A stretch of 64,000 bases of DNA from Pogostemon cablin (lineage: Eukaryota; Streptophyta; Magnoliopsida; Lamiales; Lamiaceae): positions 8,025,948 to 8,089,947 of the forward strand of contig CM043006.1 in NCBI GenBank assembly GCA_023678885.1, read 5' to 3'. Shown piece by piece: positions 23,058-34,430 of the stretch (position 1 is its first letter; each line of letters begins with the position of its first letter). The notes under the pieces were generated by a model. The model was not told the DNA's origin. It saw only the letters and a list, made by a program, of their open reading frames with translations, and did not search any database. The translations under genes and the position numbers were made by a program.

Positions 23058-24442
23058 TATTGGATTGTATACTAAAAGTCTAGCTTTTTTTGTATGAACA
23101 ATCTTATAACAATTTATTTGAAATGAGAATCATATGATCAAATGATTGCGTCTTATAATTTATTTATATGCACGATGCAATAGTCCACTTACTTTATACT
23201 GTAGATAATATGTTGTGCGACAACACGCGGAAGATCATATTATCGGTTTCCATATAAAGTATAAACAGATGCTCACAACTGAGATAGACGGGGACTCTCT
23301 ATCGGGATGGTTGTAGTGTGATTTGGTATTAGCTTGTCTTGGCTATAGAATCACATTAGTGCACTTGTGTGTATTGAGCAGGACCGCATGAGATCGTTCG
23401 ACTTATACTGACTTATAGAAAAACTTGATCTCTGTTATTATGGATGTTCGTGCTCTTAATCCCTATACAATAACCTCGACACGTATGGTAGTATGTATTT
23501 CTTTGATTCATCAATGAGTGAGATTTACATGTAATTAAATCAACAAACTAGATGAGTTGGGAAATAGTGTTGTCTCTATGGTGTGCTATTGATTGTAGAA
23601 GGAATCCGTGTCCGTCATAGGTTGATGATGTCCTCTTGAGGAGCTCATAAGGATTATCATGTAAACCCTGCAGGTGGAATTTATTCCGGCATGATAATGA
23701 GGTTGAGTGGTACTATTCTTGGATGAGATATTAATTAATTGAGTTGCCAGTAACTTAAATTAATTAATGGACATTGTACATCTTAAAAATGGGGAGACTA
23801 ACGGTCTCATAATAAGAAGGAGCCCAAAATGTAATTTTGGGATTGGAAAGGAAGTGCAGTAATAATATTTTAGTGGAATATATTATTATTATTGGACTTA
23901 AGTATAAGCTTTGGGCTAAGCTTGGATACTTAATCCCAATGGAGGCCCAACCCAATTTCTCCTCCTGATCCCTATCGTAGCTCATGTATATAAGTCACCT
24001 CAGCTGGAACCCTTATCTAATTTATTATTCACGTGTGATGAGGGTTGAGAGCAGATTGAGGAGGTCTCGTATATCATCGCCCACAAGACGTCGAGATCGG
24101 ACTTGGGACATACGGCAGAAGATCAGAAGGTAATTTGCTGCTGCTGTCCGCCACCTTACAAAATTTATATAAAATCGTACTTTGCTCAGAATTTTATGAT
24201 CAATATACTGACGGAAAGCCGTTGAAGAGAGAATTGTTTGAGCATAAAGATCATTCAATTCCGACATCAGACGAGAAAGTTATGGCCATTCTCGTGGGAC
24301 TGCACTGTCTGCCAGCGAGAATCTTTCATCTTCTACATACCCTGGTGAACGGTAATCGTTTTTATGATTTATTGCTTCCACTATGATAGAAACACATGGT
24401 ATCCTAACGGGTTATATTAACCAAATGATCCAAGCGCCAACA
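23058..24442 (+). repeat. Copia A 5' LTR (1385 bp)
   Basis: Starts TATTGGATTG (expected TGTTGGATTG; one point change in the terminal dinucleotide) and ends GCGCCAACA. It contains the shared LTR module at about 24150-24300. Confidence 0.9.
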
Positions 24443-24444
24443 AT

Positions 24445-24456
24445 TGGTATAAGAGC
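24445..24456 (+). other. Primer-binding site of Copia A
   Basis: TGGTATAAGAGC, one mismatch from the canonical TGGTATCAGAGC complementary to initiator methionine tRNA. Confidence 0.85.
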
Positions 24457-25900
24457 GAGGTTTCATGGTGAAGCATGACACGTTAGGCTAGGGTTTATGT
24501 GGTTAGTTTTTTGAAATTAGGGTCACATGTTTAGGGTTTTGGTTTTACTGCTAAACCATGAATATCCCTATGTGATATATACCCTGTATCATACCTATTT
24601 TTTCGATGGTTGAGTGTGAGAGGATTCGACGAAAACTGTTAGTCAATTTCACATGGAAGGAAGAAAAAGAGGGCAAAAACATGATTCACGTTTTTGAGAG
24701 AAAAACCAGCGCAGTGATATTGCAGAGGCAATAACCGGAGTTTCAACCATCGAATCAAGCTGAATTTTGGTTAGCACGTTCAGATTTTGTGGATTTACAT
24801 TCTGAACGGTGCAGATCATATTTGGAGCTTTGTATTTTCGGGAATACGCCGAAAATAGAAGCAGGTTTTTGGGCGATTCTGTTCTGCGCAGTCGAGGGAA
24901 AAGAGCCGTGTCTCACAAACTAACCGTTGGATCGACCTGTAATTTGGACAGCATGTTCAGGTCTCACAGAGTAGATTCTGAACGGTGAAGATTGGATTCT
25001 CAGGTTTCTACAGTTGCGAACCCTGAACGACTTGGTGTAGTTTGGTGTTGCGCGTTGGGCTGAAGTTGGTTCCGTGCAAGTAGGCCCTTAGACAAGCGAC
25101 AGTCCGAGCGAGGGGCGCTCGTCAAGGCACATGGTGTTGTGCACAACATCAATCAAATGGCAAGGCTGGGGCGCATTTTGAACCAGGCAAGGAGCGATCA
25201 ACTGCTGGGCGTGTGCTGTTCGTTGGCGTGCGGAGCAGCGTGCTGAGTATCGGGCGGCCTGATGGGCATTGGTGCTTGTTGGGAGCTCGGGGCGTGACGT
25301 GTAAATCTTGCACGTTGGAGAGGAGTCGCACACGTTGGCTTGCTAGACGCTGGGATAGCGTGCATGGTGGCGTGCCATGTGGCGCGCGGAACACTGTGTG
25401 AGGCTGCACGGATGAAGGTTCGATGGATGCTGCATTAGGTTCGAGCGAATTCACATCAGGTTCGATTGGTCTGCATCAGGTTCGATCGATGAAGCACCAG
25501 GTTCGAGCGGATTCACATCAGGTTCGATTGGTCTGCATCAGGTTCGATCGATGATGCACCAGGTTCGAGTGGATTCACATCAGGTTCGATTAGTCTGCAT
25601 CAGGTTCGATCGACTCTGCACCAGGTTTGAGTGGATTTGCATCAGGTTCGATTGGTCTGCATCAAGTTCAACTGGTCTGCATCAAGTTTGACTGGTCTGC
25701 ATCAGGTTCCGCGTGAGTCTTCACAATGTAATCAGACAGGGTGCCGGAGTGGTGGAGCAGGCTGTGGGGAGGTCGATCCCCGTCGCAGTTGTCCGCATTC
25801 GTGATTGGTGGCGAACAATAAAATTCACTATTATATAACTGTTATAATTTATTTATTAATTGATTATTGTTATATATGTATGCATGCGTTCTGTGATTTA
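24457..25900 (+). other. Copia A leader with GC-rich segment
   Basis: Non-coding sequence between primer site and gag region. About 24880-25800 is clearly richer in G and C than the rest of the element and includes the 62-bp tandem repeat. Open frames here on both strands have no recognisable domain. The equivalent region of element F (36320-37600) is also GC-rich but strongly diverged, while sequence on both sides still aligns. Confidence 0.55.
25437..25709 (+). repeat. 62-bp tandem repeat, about 4 units
   Basis: Units begin at 25437, 25499, 25561 and 25623, an exact 62-bp period. Each unit is built from three 20-21-bp subunits beginning AGGTTCGA or a variant (AGGTTCGAGCGGATTCACAT; AGGTTCGATTGGTCTGCATC; AGGTTCGATCGATGATGCAC). 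The last unit is diverged and gains extra TCTGCATCAAGTT subunits. Confidence 0.9.
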
Positions 25901-26049
25901 CTGCCTTATGTGCCGTAATAGGAGCATGCTAGGTTGCGTATATTATTCTATATATTATATGCATGTAAAACCCTTGGTTTTAAATAACTAAGTTGGAGAG
26001 GGGATTGGTAATTAATTCTCGCGGCCTCCATTATTGATTTGTTAGCAAT

Positions 26050-26400
26050 GTGAATAAACTTGCGCGTCGGTATTAGAGCCTTCCTCCCCATCGGATGAGT
26101 TTATTCATGGATATTGCTGGAACAGGCTTCTTTAAAATTATATTTGTAATGTGATGCACATGAACTTGCGTGTTGGCATAGACCTTCCTCCCTATCGGAT
26201 GAGTTCATGTGCGGATCACTGTACTGACTTATAATTGATGACTGTAGGAAGTTATCCGAGCGCGTGTGTACTTCTCCATCTGTAAGGCACATAAGCTCGC
26301 GCAATGGACTTGGGTCAAATAATGGTGTACACTTAGGTGTAAATAATAAGTATCCTCCCCATCGGAGTCACTGCTTTTATTTGCATGGCTAAAGAGGAAC
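26050..26400 (+). repeat. Diverged repeats with CCTTCCTCCCYATCGGATGAG
   Basis: Copies near 26060-26110 and 26164-26215 read ACTTGCGYGT...CCTTCCTCCC...ATCGGATGAGTT; a third partial copy near 26350 has TATCCTCCCCATCGGAG. The same arrangement is at 37873-38190 in element F. Confidence 0.7.
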
Positions 26401-27654
26401 CGACTATTAATTATTTTGTAATAAAGTTAGGTTGACAAATGAAATTAATGGGTAAAATCTTCTCTTGTAAATGTTCGGGTTTGTAAACGTCCACACTATC
26501 ATGGCTTGCAAACTCACGGTGCTTGAGATGTCGGTGAATTTATATTTTATATTGTTTTGAGGGAATCAATATAAATGGATAAATTCGAAGATTTGATCGG
26601 TGTATTTTTTTATGATTCTCTGAATTTCAAATAGTTTTATTTCACTTATGGTTGACTAAAAGAAATATATTTACTGGTCCAAAATTAGATGATTAGAAAA
26701 GAATCTTGGATTCGAATTTTACTGCTTAAGAAATACATGTATGTTCTCACAAAAGACTTATCATGATGCATATTAAAGTCTCTAGTGAAGAGATAAGACA
26801 TTCATAGAAATATGATGGTCTCATAATTCTTCGGATACTTGAGTAAGTTAAAAGGCGGTAGGTCATGATTGAATTTGATTAATGAATTGGAAATACATGG
26901 AATAGAAGTTGAAGGGGAAACCTAAGTCAATTTTATTCTTCATAATTGTCTAGATGTTTAGAGTAAGTTTCTCCTGAATTACAAGAGGTTGTATATGGTG
27001 GGAAACTTCTGACAAAACATGTGATAAAGGAAATACAATTTCATAAAAGGAGTGAACAAGGATAGAATCTTACTTGCTAGTCGTTGAAGCATTATTAGTG
27101 ATGACACCTACTAATACGTTGTGTAGATACCAGAATCACTAAATGTTTATTACTAAGTGAGGATAAGATTATTTTATACATGGATAATACTACGAGAGTA
27201 GTGGCTGTTGCAGTGGGAGTTGTTTATTTATCTTACGATATGAATAAACGTTTGATTTTGTGAAATTATCTTTACGTAAGTTTTCATAGAAAGAATTTGA
27301 TTTGGTTTCTATGCATTAATAGATGGATACTCCATTTCATTTAAATGTCATGGTCATTATAATGAAGGATAGAGTTGTAATCTGTTATGGTATGTTGGTG
27401 AACAATTTGTATACTCTTAAATCATGTATATTCCACAGATGCAACAAATAGTAATTAATAATGCATCTTCTGATCTTAGTAAGAGAAAGGAACCTTCGGA
27501 GATGAACAAAACATGCATTTGGCGTCTAAGACTAGATCATTTTACTTGAGTAGGACTCAAAAGTTGATAGCAAATGGACCGTAAGGTTTATCTGAAGTGG
27601 AAACTATCGGACTTGCGAGTCTTACTTGGAAGTAAAAATGATTAATTACCTTTT

Positions 27655-28090
27655 CAAGGTAAAGGGGTGTAGAGCCAAAGATATATATGTTGGAATTGGT
27701 TCATTCTGATTCAAGCGGACCTAATATTATCCAGGCGAGAGGTGGTTATAAATAATCGAAGATTATTCTAGATATCGATATATTTATTTGATGCACTGCA
27801 TGTCTAAGTTCTTTGATTTATTCAAGAATTGCAAGGTTGGTACAGTAAAGCATCATGGAAAATATATCAAGTAATGACGATTTAATCGTCATTAAGAGTA
27901 CCTCTTAGGATAATTAAGAGCTATTAATCAGAGGTTGATATTAAATCTCAAGTGTTCTACACCGGGCATGCCCCAGCTGAATGGTGTGGTGGATAGAAGG
28001 AATAAGACTCTTATGGTAATGATTAAATAGATGATGAATTATTTGGAATTACTTAATTCATTTTATGGATAAGCCCTAGAAATAGTAATT
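27655..28090 (+). pseudogene. Copia A integrase remnant
   Basis: Broken frames match plant Copia integrase: LVHSDSSGP then QARGGY (27690-27750), and PGMPQLNGVVDRRNKTLMVM (27960-28020), corresponding to the P.TPQ.NG..ERRN motif of the catalytic core. Integrase would insert the element cDNA. Several stops and frame changes interrupt it, for example where GGYEYF should continue near 27750. It precedes reverse transcriptase, which is the Copia order. Confidence 0.8.
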
Positions 28091-28689
28091 CATTTGAATG
28101 TTTGTCTATTTTTGGGATATGCTATAAAAATGAAGTTGATTTATTTAGTCTAAAAGATCGAAGGGTGATTGTTAACACAAACACTAAATTTTTGAAAAGG
28201 GACTATGTAATAAATCACATACCCATTTATAAGTTGTCCTAAAGGATGTGAGAAGAAAACACAAAGTATTAGTACCAATTGTGCAAGAGGATATACCACA
28301 ACGTAAACTGCAACGCATGTCATGTCTGATACACAATTGCATGTAATGCCTTGTCGTAGTGGGAGGGTTGTTCGACAACTTGTAAGATATATATTTTGGG
28401 AGAGTCGTGAGACTTAGTCCCTAGTAAACATGGATTGAACCCACGGATACGATGAAGCACTACAAGATCGAAATGCGATATCTTAGCTAGTGCAATGATG
28501 TTGAAATAGAATTGATGAATTCTATATTAAATTTGGGAGCTTGTAAGACCACTAAATAGTGTAAAAGCTATTGGAAGTGGTTATACAAAATAAAAGAGGA
28601 TCATATGGTAAGGTGAAAACCTTGGAAGCAAAGCTTGTTGTGAAAAAGGTATATTCAGAAAGAAAGGGTTCGATTATGAGATAACCTGT

Positions 28690-29110
28690 TCGCCGGTAGC
28701 TATGCCTAAGTCGATCCAGACTCTTTTACCTATTGCTACTCATATGGACTATGAGGGATAACAAATAGATGTCAAGACAGCTTTCCTGAATGGAAGTCTT
28801 GTGGAAAACATCTATGTTAAGCAACCAGAGTGATTCATTGCAAAGAGCTAAGAGCATTTTCATAGTAAGCTTAAAAGTGTCCATCAATGGACTAAAGCAA
28901 GCTTCAAAATTATAGAACATCCGTTTTGATGAAGAAATCTAGTGATATGGATTTTATCAATGCTCGGATATGTCTTGTGTATTAAAAAGAGTGACAGAAA
29001 TATGGTGGTATTTCTTGTACTATACGTAGATGATATATTGCTCATTGGAGACAATGAAAGAGTATTGTCGGGCGTATGAGTATGGATAATAAAGCAGTAT
29101 GAAATGAAGG
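28690..29110 (+). pseudogene. Copia A reverse transcriptase remnant
   Basis: Recognisable pieces are IDVKTAFLNGSL and ENIYVKQPE (28765-28835), SINGLKQAS (28878-28905) and LYVDDILLIGDNE. The catalytic YVDD codons are at 29023-29034. A stop follows KQPE and the reading frame shifts between blocks, so no active enzyme is possible. Confidence 0.85.
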
Positions 29111-29419
29111 ACTTAAAAAGAGTAAAAATATCTTTTTGATCACGGTAATACGGATCACAAGAAAGGATGTTAGGCTTAGCTCAAGTTTAGCAAAATGATA
29201 TGATCCTTACTCATTCAGCATGTGAATTTATCTAAGTGAATGTGTCTTGAGACACAAAAAGAGATAAAGGTGATGAAAGTGGTTCCTTATGCTTCAGCGA
29301 ATAAGGAAGCTTAATCTAAGGAATGCTATGCACGAGAATGGATAACTGTATTGCCAATTGCATAGACAGTGAGTATCAAGGTAACTCGAAATAAGAATGT
29401 TGAACTATGGTAAGACATA

Positions 29420-29800
29420 TATTTATGTACCTGAAAAGAACTAGAAATTATATGTAGGCTTACCGGACAGATTCGCTGCTTCTTATGAGTTACGTAGATT
29501 CGGATTTTTCAAATCAGATAGGGATGACAGTAAATCCACCTTAAGGTTATGTGTTTAATTTTAGGAAGTAGAGCCATAATATGGAGGAGTGTTATATAGA
29601 AATATATTTTGGACTCCGGACTCCATTATGGAAAGATGATAAATTGGAGCCTATAAGGCAGCCAAAGTATCTATATGACTATAGAAACTTCATGATGGAC
29701 TTTGAAGAATTTCTAAGTTTGCCCAAGATTATCACAATTTAAATTAATGATATTGGTGCAGTTGCAAACTTGAAGGAATCACGATTCTATAAGACAATTA
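29420..29800 (+). pseudogene. Copia A RNase H remnant
   Basis: Degenerate frames resemble the pre-RNase H and RNase H parts of Copia pol: MYLKRTRNY, then YVDSDFSNQ (for YADSDYA.D), and a worn segment where SWKSKKQ and STTEAEY are expected at 29560-29680. Stops are frequent. Confidence 0.65.
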
Positions 29801-30007
29801 AACACATGGAGCGCGAGTACCACCTGTTACGAGAAATTGTATGATGAGGGGAAGGTTGTTGTCGCCTAGATTGCATCGGATAAAAACCTAGTAAATCCAT
29901 TTACAAGGAACTTAAAGCGAAAGCTTTTGATGGTCGTGTAGTAGGAGTGGAAATCAGATGTATGGCAGAAGACATGACAGCATAGTCTTTTAGTATAAGT
30001 GGAAGAT

Positions 30008-31334
30008 TGTTGGATTGTATATTAAAAGTCTAGCTTTTTTTTGTATGAACAACCTTATAACAATTTATTTGAAATGAGAATCAAATGATCAAATGATTGC
30101 ATCTTATAATTTATTTATATGCACGATGCAATAGTTCACTTACTTTATACTGTAGATAATATGTTGTGCGACAACACGCGAAAGATCATATTATCGGTTT
30201 CCTTATAAAGTATAAATAGATGCTCACAACCGAGATAGACGGGGCTCTCTATCGGGATGGTTGTAGTGTGGTTTGGTATTAGCTTGTCTTGGCTATAGAA
30301 TCACATTAGTGCACTTGTGTGTATTGAGCAGGACCGCATGAGATCGTTCGACTTATACTGACTTATAGAAAAACTTGTTCTCTGTTATTATGGATGTTCG
30401 TGCTCTTAATCCCTATACAATAACCTCGACACGTAGGGCAGTATGTATTTCTTTGATTCATCAATGAGTGAGATTTACATGTAATTAAATCAACAAACTT
30501 GATGAGTTGGGAAGTAGTGTTGTCTCTATGGTGTGCTGTTGATTGTAGAAGGAATCCGTGTCCGTCATAGGTTGATGATGTCACCTTGAGGAGCTCATAA
30601 GGATTATCATGTAAACCTTGCAGGTGGAATTTATTCCGGCATGATAATGAGGTTGAGTGGTACTATTCTTGGATGAGATATTAATTAATTGAGTTGTCAG
30701 TTACTTAAATTAATTAATGGACATTGTATATCTTAAACATGGAGAGACTAACAGACTCATAATAAAAAGGAGCCCAAAACGTAATTTTGTGATTGGAAAG
30801 GAAGTGCAGTAATAATATTTTAGTGGAATATATTATTATTATTGGACTTAAGTATAAACTTTGGGCTAAGCTTGGATACTTAAGCCCAATGGAGGCCCAA
30901 CCCAATTTCTCCTCCTGGTCCCTGCTGTAGCCCATGTATATAAGTCACCTCAACTTATCTGGACCCTAATCTAATTTATTATTCACGTGTGATGAGGGTT
31001 GAGAGCAGATTGAGGAGGTCTCATAGATCGTCGCCCACATGACGTCGAGATCGGACTTGGGACTTATGGTACAGTACTTTAAATTTGATGATCAATATTT
31101 TGACGGAAAGTCGTTGAAGAGAGGATCGTCTGAGCACAAAGATCATTCAATTCCGACATCAGACGAGGAAGTTATGGCCATTCTCGTGGGACTGCACAGT
31201 CTGTCTGCGAGAATCTTTCATCTTCTACATACCCTGGTGAACGGTAATCGTTTCTATGATTTATTGCTTCCGCTATGATAGAAATGCATGGTATCCTAAC
31301 GGATTACGTTAACCAAACAATCCAAGAGCCAACA
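30008..31334 (+). repeat. Copia A 3' LTR (1327 bp)
   Basis: Starts TGTTGGATTG after a purine-rich tract (AAGTGGAAGAT, 29996-30007) and ends GAGCCAACA. Compared with the 5' LTR it lacks roughly 65 bp just before the shared module at 31080-31230. Confidence 0.9.
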
Positions 31335-32652
31335 CTTCCGTGTGACGCTGCACACCACATTATCTACAATATAAATTAAATGGACTTTTGCAATAATAAT
31401 ATTGCAAATGTTTGATCACATGATTCTCATTTCAAATATTATCTAAACATTGTTCATACAAAAAGCTAGACTTTTAGTATACAATCCAGCACCTAGATCT
31501 ACCAAAATAGTTCTAGCCCATGATGTTACGAAGAACAATCATGGGGATTAGATAGATCTTACCCATATATTTGGAAAATACAAGATAAATTAGGAAACGA
31601 TAAGAACCCTAGATTTGGGCGTCGTCGCTTCCTTCTCCATCTTGAATCCTCCTCTTGGTTCTCCTTTTGATTCCACATACGAATCTTCAAAGTGATGGAT
31701 GGATGGAGGAAAGGATGTGGATGATGGTTGGGAGTGATCCCCCCTTGTTGGGGTTGGATGATTGTGGTGTGGTTCCTTCAATCCAATCTTGGTGTGATCT
31801 ACATCCTCTTTTATACTTGTAAGCTCTCCTTATGGACCTAGGATGAGTTTTTCTTGGAAAATATGAAAATACACTTATTGGGATATAAAAAGGCATTTGA
31901 TTCGACCAAATCAGCGTGGTCGAACCATTTTCAGGCTTCTGGTTCAACCACTGGTCATGGTCGAACCAGCTTGCTCCAGCTTGCGCAGTCTCACCGTTTC
32001 ACATATAACTTCCTAATAGGAGCTCTAATTTGAGTGATTCTTTCGCTCATGTGATCCTCTCTTCCTAGGATTTCTATCCTTATAAAAAAAATATAAAAAC
32101 TCCAATATTTGAATGTATAACCAGCCATGATAAGAGGCACAGCCGTTCTATTCGGCACAGCTCGCGCGATGTCACCATTTTGATCATAACTTTCTCGTTT
32201 AGATTCCGATTGAGGTGTTCTTTACGCCAAAAGGATCCTCTTTTCAGTGGCTTTCCAACCATATATCACTCTACCAATTTTGATCTCCAGAAGAATACAG
32301 AAAAATTACACAAGTTGGACGTGCGTTTTTTAGCATTCTTGCACAAGTTGCACCTCTTTTCCAACTTTGCACTTTTGATCATTTTTCCACCTAAAATACA
32401 ATAAAATACCTCAAACGCACCTTTTTTCTCACATATATTAAATATAAGACACTTGTGCTAATATATAACAACAATTCCCATAAAAAAAGTGTTATATTGG
32501 ATACTAAAACACGCTTATTTTCACTCTCATCACCCACCAATACCCATCACATATCTCTAATACACATACACACTTTACATAAAGTTATAATACTCTTTAA
32601 TCTACGTACAAAAAATAAATGGTCTTGTTTGCCCGGGACGAAGAGAGTGGTA

Positions 32653-33080
32653 TTTCATGAATAATTAGTAGGACATATATAAAGTAATAATATTTTTAAT
32701 AGAAAGTGATATTTGATCAATGAAATGTAATAATCATACAATTGCACTACTTTATAAATAATTTGTAAGATGAATAAAAAGTGATAATAATTTTAATAAA
32801 AAATAATATTTGAATTATAAAAAGTGATAATCAATTAAATAAATTATTTTATGATTAATTTTTAAAATGAATAAAAATTGATAATATATATAATAGAAAG
32901 TAATGTTGGATTATAAATTTTTTAGAATTAAAAATAAAAATATATTTTTTTTGTAAATTAATAAAATTAATTATTAAACAAAATAAAAATATGAAAAAAA
33001 GTTTTTGTTTTCGGTTGTTAACACGATACAGCATTTCAGCTGCCGCTTCTTATAGGCTTTATTGTTAATTTTAATTAATT
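32653..33080 (+). repeat. Repeat H copy 1, third segment
   Basis: After the MITE the H sequence resumes: TTTCATGAATAATTAGTAGG aligns with 33898-33920, and further AAGTGATAAT-type words continue to about 32900. The right end is not sharp; 32900-33125 is AT-rich sequence possibly outside the repeat. Confidence 0.6.
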
Positions 33081-33125
33081 AATTTATCTAACTTACCCTT
33101 ATTTTTATTTAATTATTTTTGAAAA

Positions 33126-33979
33126 AAAACTTTGGTGAGACCGTCTCACGGATCCCTTTATGTGAGACGAATCACCCCATTAATATAATTAGATAATTTT
33201 AAAGGGCCATGTTTGGTTGTTATAAAATAAAAAAATTGAAAAATTAGTCGTAGAGTAAAATTTAAAGGGTCTTATTTGGTTGATATCAAATTAAAGAATT
33301 AATTATAATTAAAGGGTCATTAATTAGGTATTATATACATATATATGTATTTTTTTCTATGTTTTTTTATTTAATGTATATTTTTATTATTTAATAATGT
33401 AATAATATAAATTTATTATTCATCAAATTTATTTTTAATTTAAATATTATAATTTATAAAATGTGATAATAATATTTTTAAAGTAGCAACAATTTTTTTT
33501 ATGAAAAAATACTAATCAAATAAAGTGATAACTTTTCCTTTGAATTATGTTATTAATAATTCATAATGTTAAAAACTTATGTGAGTTCGTATTATGAATG
33601 ACTTTCGTGAAAACGATAAGAAGTGATAACCTTTATAAGGAAAAGTGATTCCCAATTGATGAAAAATGTTAACGGTGATGTGAATTACTTTATGAATAGT
33701 TTATATTATTATAAATGAAAAGTGATAATATTTTAAAAAAAATGTGAGAACATCTTCAATAAAAAGTGATAAATAATTACGAAAGTGAATTTCACGAATA
33801 ATTTATAGGATTAATATAGTGTGATAATATTTTTAATAAAAGTGATGCTAAGGAAAAGTAATAATTAACCAATTCAATTATTTCATGAATAATTAATAAG
33901 ACGGATAAAAAGTGATAATATTTTTAATGAAAAGTGATATTTGATCAATGAAAAGTGATAACCATCCAATTGCACTATA
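33126..33979 (+). repeat. Repeat H copy 2, uninterrupted
   Basis: Begins around CTTTGGTGAGACCGTCTCAC and ends near CCAATTGCACTA. It aligns in order with all three segments of copy 1 and carries neither the MULE nor the MITE, giving empty sites near 33556 and 33895. GAGACCGTCTCAC and a facing GTGAGAC form a short inverted repeat at its left edge. Confidence 0.7.
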
Positions 33980-34430
33980 AGGGTGCGACTATTCACACCC
34001 CCGAAACTACTTAACACACTCTAAATTATAATTTTTTTTTATTAATATGACTTAAATGCCCTAATTATAACCAAATATACATTAAATATTTCCATTTTTA
34101 CTAAATAAATCTCTTTATATTGATGCTAACGTCATGTTGTCTTCTCTCCTTCAAACCGTGCACAAAAATTAAAAAGTGTCATTGAATTCTATTTTGAATG
34201 AGAAAAATTGGAACACCATTAATTTCATCTTTGGCTTCTTTGGAACGTATCATTAAGCGTGGTGTTTATTGCTTCATCGACTGTTTCATCTAAATATACA
34301 CTTTCATTCTATGATTTCCTTGCAATTTGCAATGTGAATGAAAATTATTTCTTAAAGAAGTACATAGCTTATTTCTTTAACAAAATTATAGCTAAAACAA
34401 GTTCTCTAAAGTTTCATGCCATCATTCAAA
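33980..34430. other. Unassigned sequence between repeat H and Copia E
   Basis: Starts with the near-palindrome GGGTGCGACTATTCACACCC, which looks like a transposon terminus, but no partner end was found. A 63-codon open frame at 34259-34450 has no recognisable features. Confidence 0.35.

Larger units (their letters stand above)
23058..31334 (+). mobile_element. Ty1/Copia element A, full-length but decayed (8.3 kb)
   Basis: TSD CTTCC at 23053-23057 and 31335-31339. LTRs are 23058-24442 and 30008-31334, with about 4% difference by eye over the first 300 bases plus an indel of roughly 65 bp before the shared LTR module. Primer site 24445-24456; polypurine tract before 30008. Integrase, reverse transcriptase and RNase H remnants follow in Copia order. 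No long open frame remains, so the copy is inactive. Confidence 0.9.
21845..31491 (-). mobile_element. Solo Copia LTR (A/F family), split by Copia A
   Basis: Parts 21845-23057 and 31340-31491 together give about 1365 bp. The minus-strand start reads TGCTGGATTGTATACTAAAA and the end is GCCAACA. A perfect TSD CCTAG flanks it. No internal region or second LTR exists, so it is a solo LTR. Copia A, of the same family, inserted into it in the opposite orientation with TSD CTTCC. Confidence 0.85.
13263..32532 (-). mobile_element. Non-autonomous Ty3/Gypsy element B (gag only), heavily nested
   Basis: TSD CCCAC at 13258-13262 and 32533-32537. The minus-strand 3' LTR is 13263-17041 and the 5' LTR 21026-32532, each split by a later insertion; net LTR lengths are about 1849 and 1855 bp, with ends TGATG...CATCA. 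The internal region (17042-21025) holds a primer-binding site, a degenerate gag, a post-pol motif and non-coding sequence, but no protease, reverse transcriptase, RNase H or integrase. The gag type and primer site suggest an Athila/Tat-like lineage; that placement is inference. Mobilisation would have needed proteins from an autonomous relative. Confidence 0.85.
21026..32532 (-). repeat. Gypsy B 5' LTR, split by a solo Copia LTR
   Basis: Sequence parts 21026-21844 and 31497-32532. The start TGATGTGCG and end CACTCTCATCA agree with the 3' LTR. TSD CCTAG of the inserted Copia LTR lies at 21840-21844 and 31492-31496. Confidence 0.85.
13160..32650. mobile_element. Stowaway/mariner-like MITE (216 bp) split by Gypsy B
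   Basis: The MITE consists of 13160-13262 plus 32538-32650. Left end CTCCCTCCTTCCTGCCCAAA; the right end read inverted contains CTCTCTTCGTCCCGGGCAAA. Both flanks are TA (13158-13159, 32651-32652). The second H copy at 33885-33905 reads straight through this point with a single TA, confirming TA target duplication. Gypsy B then inserted into its middle with TSD CCCAC. Confidence 0.75.

Noticed and set aside
25088..25454. Overlapping open frames around the Copia A leader
   Set aside because: GC-rich non-coding leader with frames on both strands; no domain and bounded by the 62-bp repeat.
25437..25709. CRISPR-like regular repeat
   Set aside because: Units are contiguous tandem repeats without unique spacers, inside a plant retrotransposon.
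13263..32532. Two separate Gypsy elements instead of one
   Set aside because: The CCCAC TSD at the outermost ends, opposite primer site and polypurine tract, and matching net LTR lengths show one element with insertions.
33980..34000. GGGTGCGACTATTCACACCC as a defined transposon end
   Set aside because: Near-palindromic and transposon-like, but no second end or TSD was found before Copia E.
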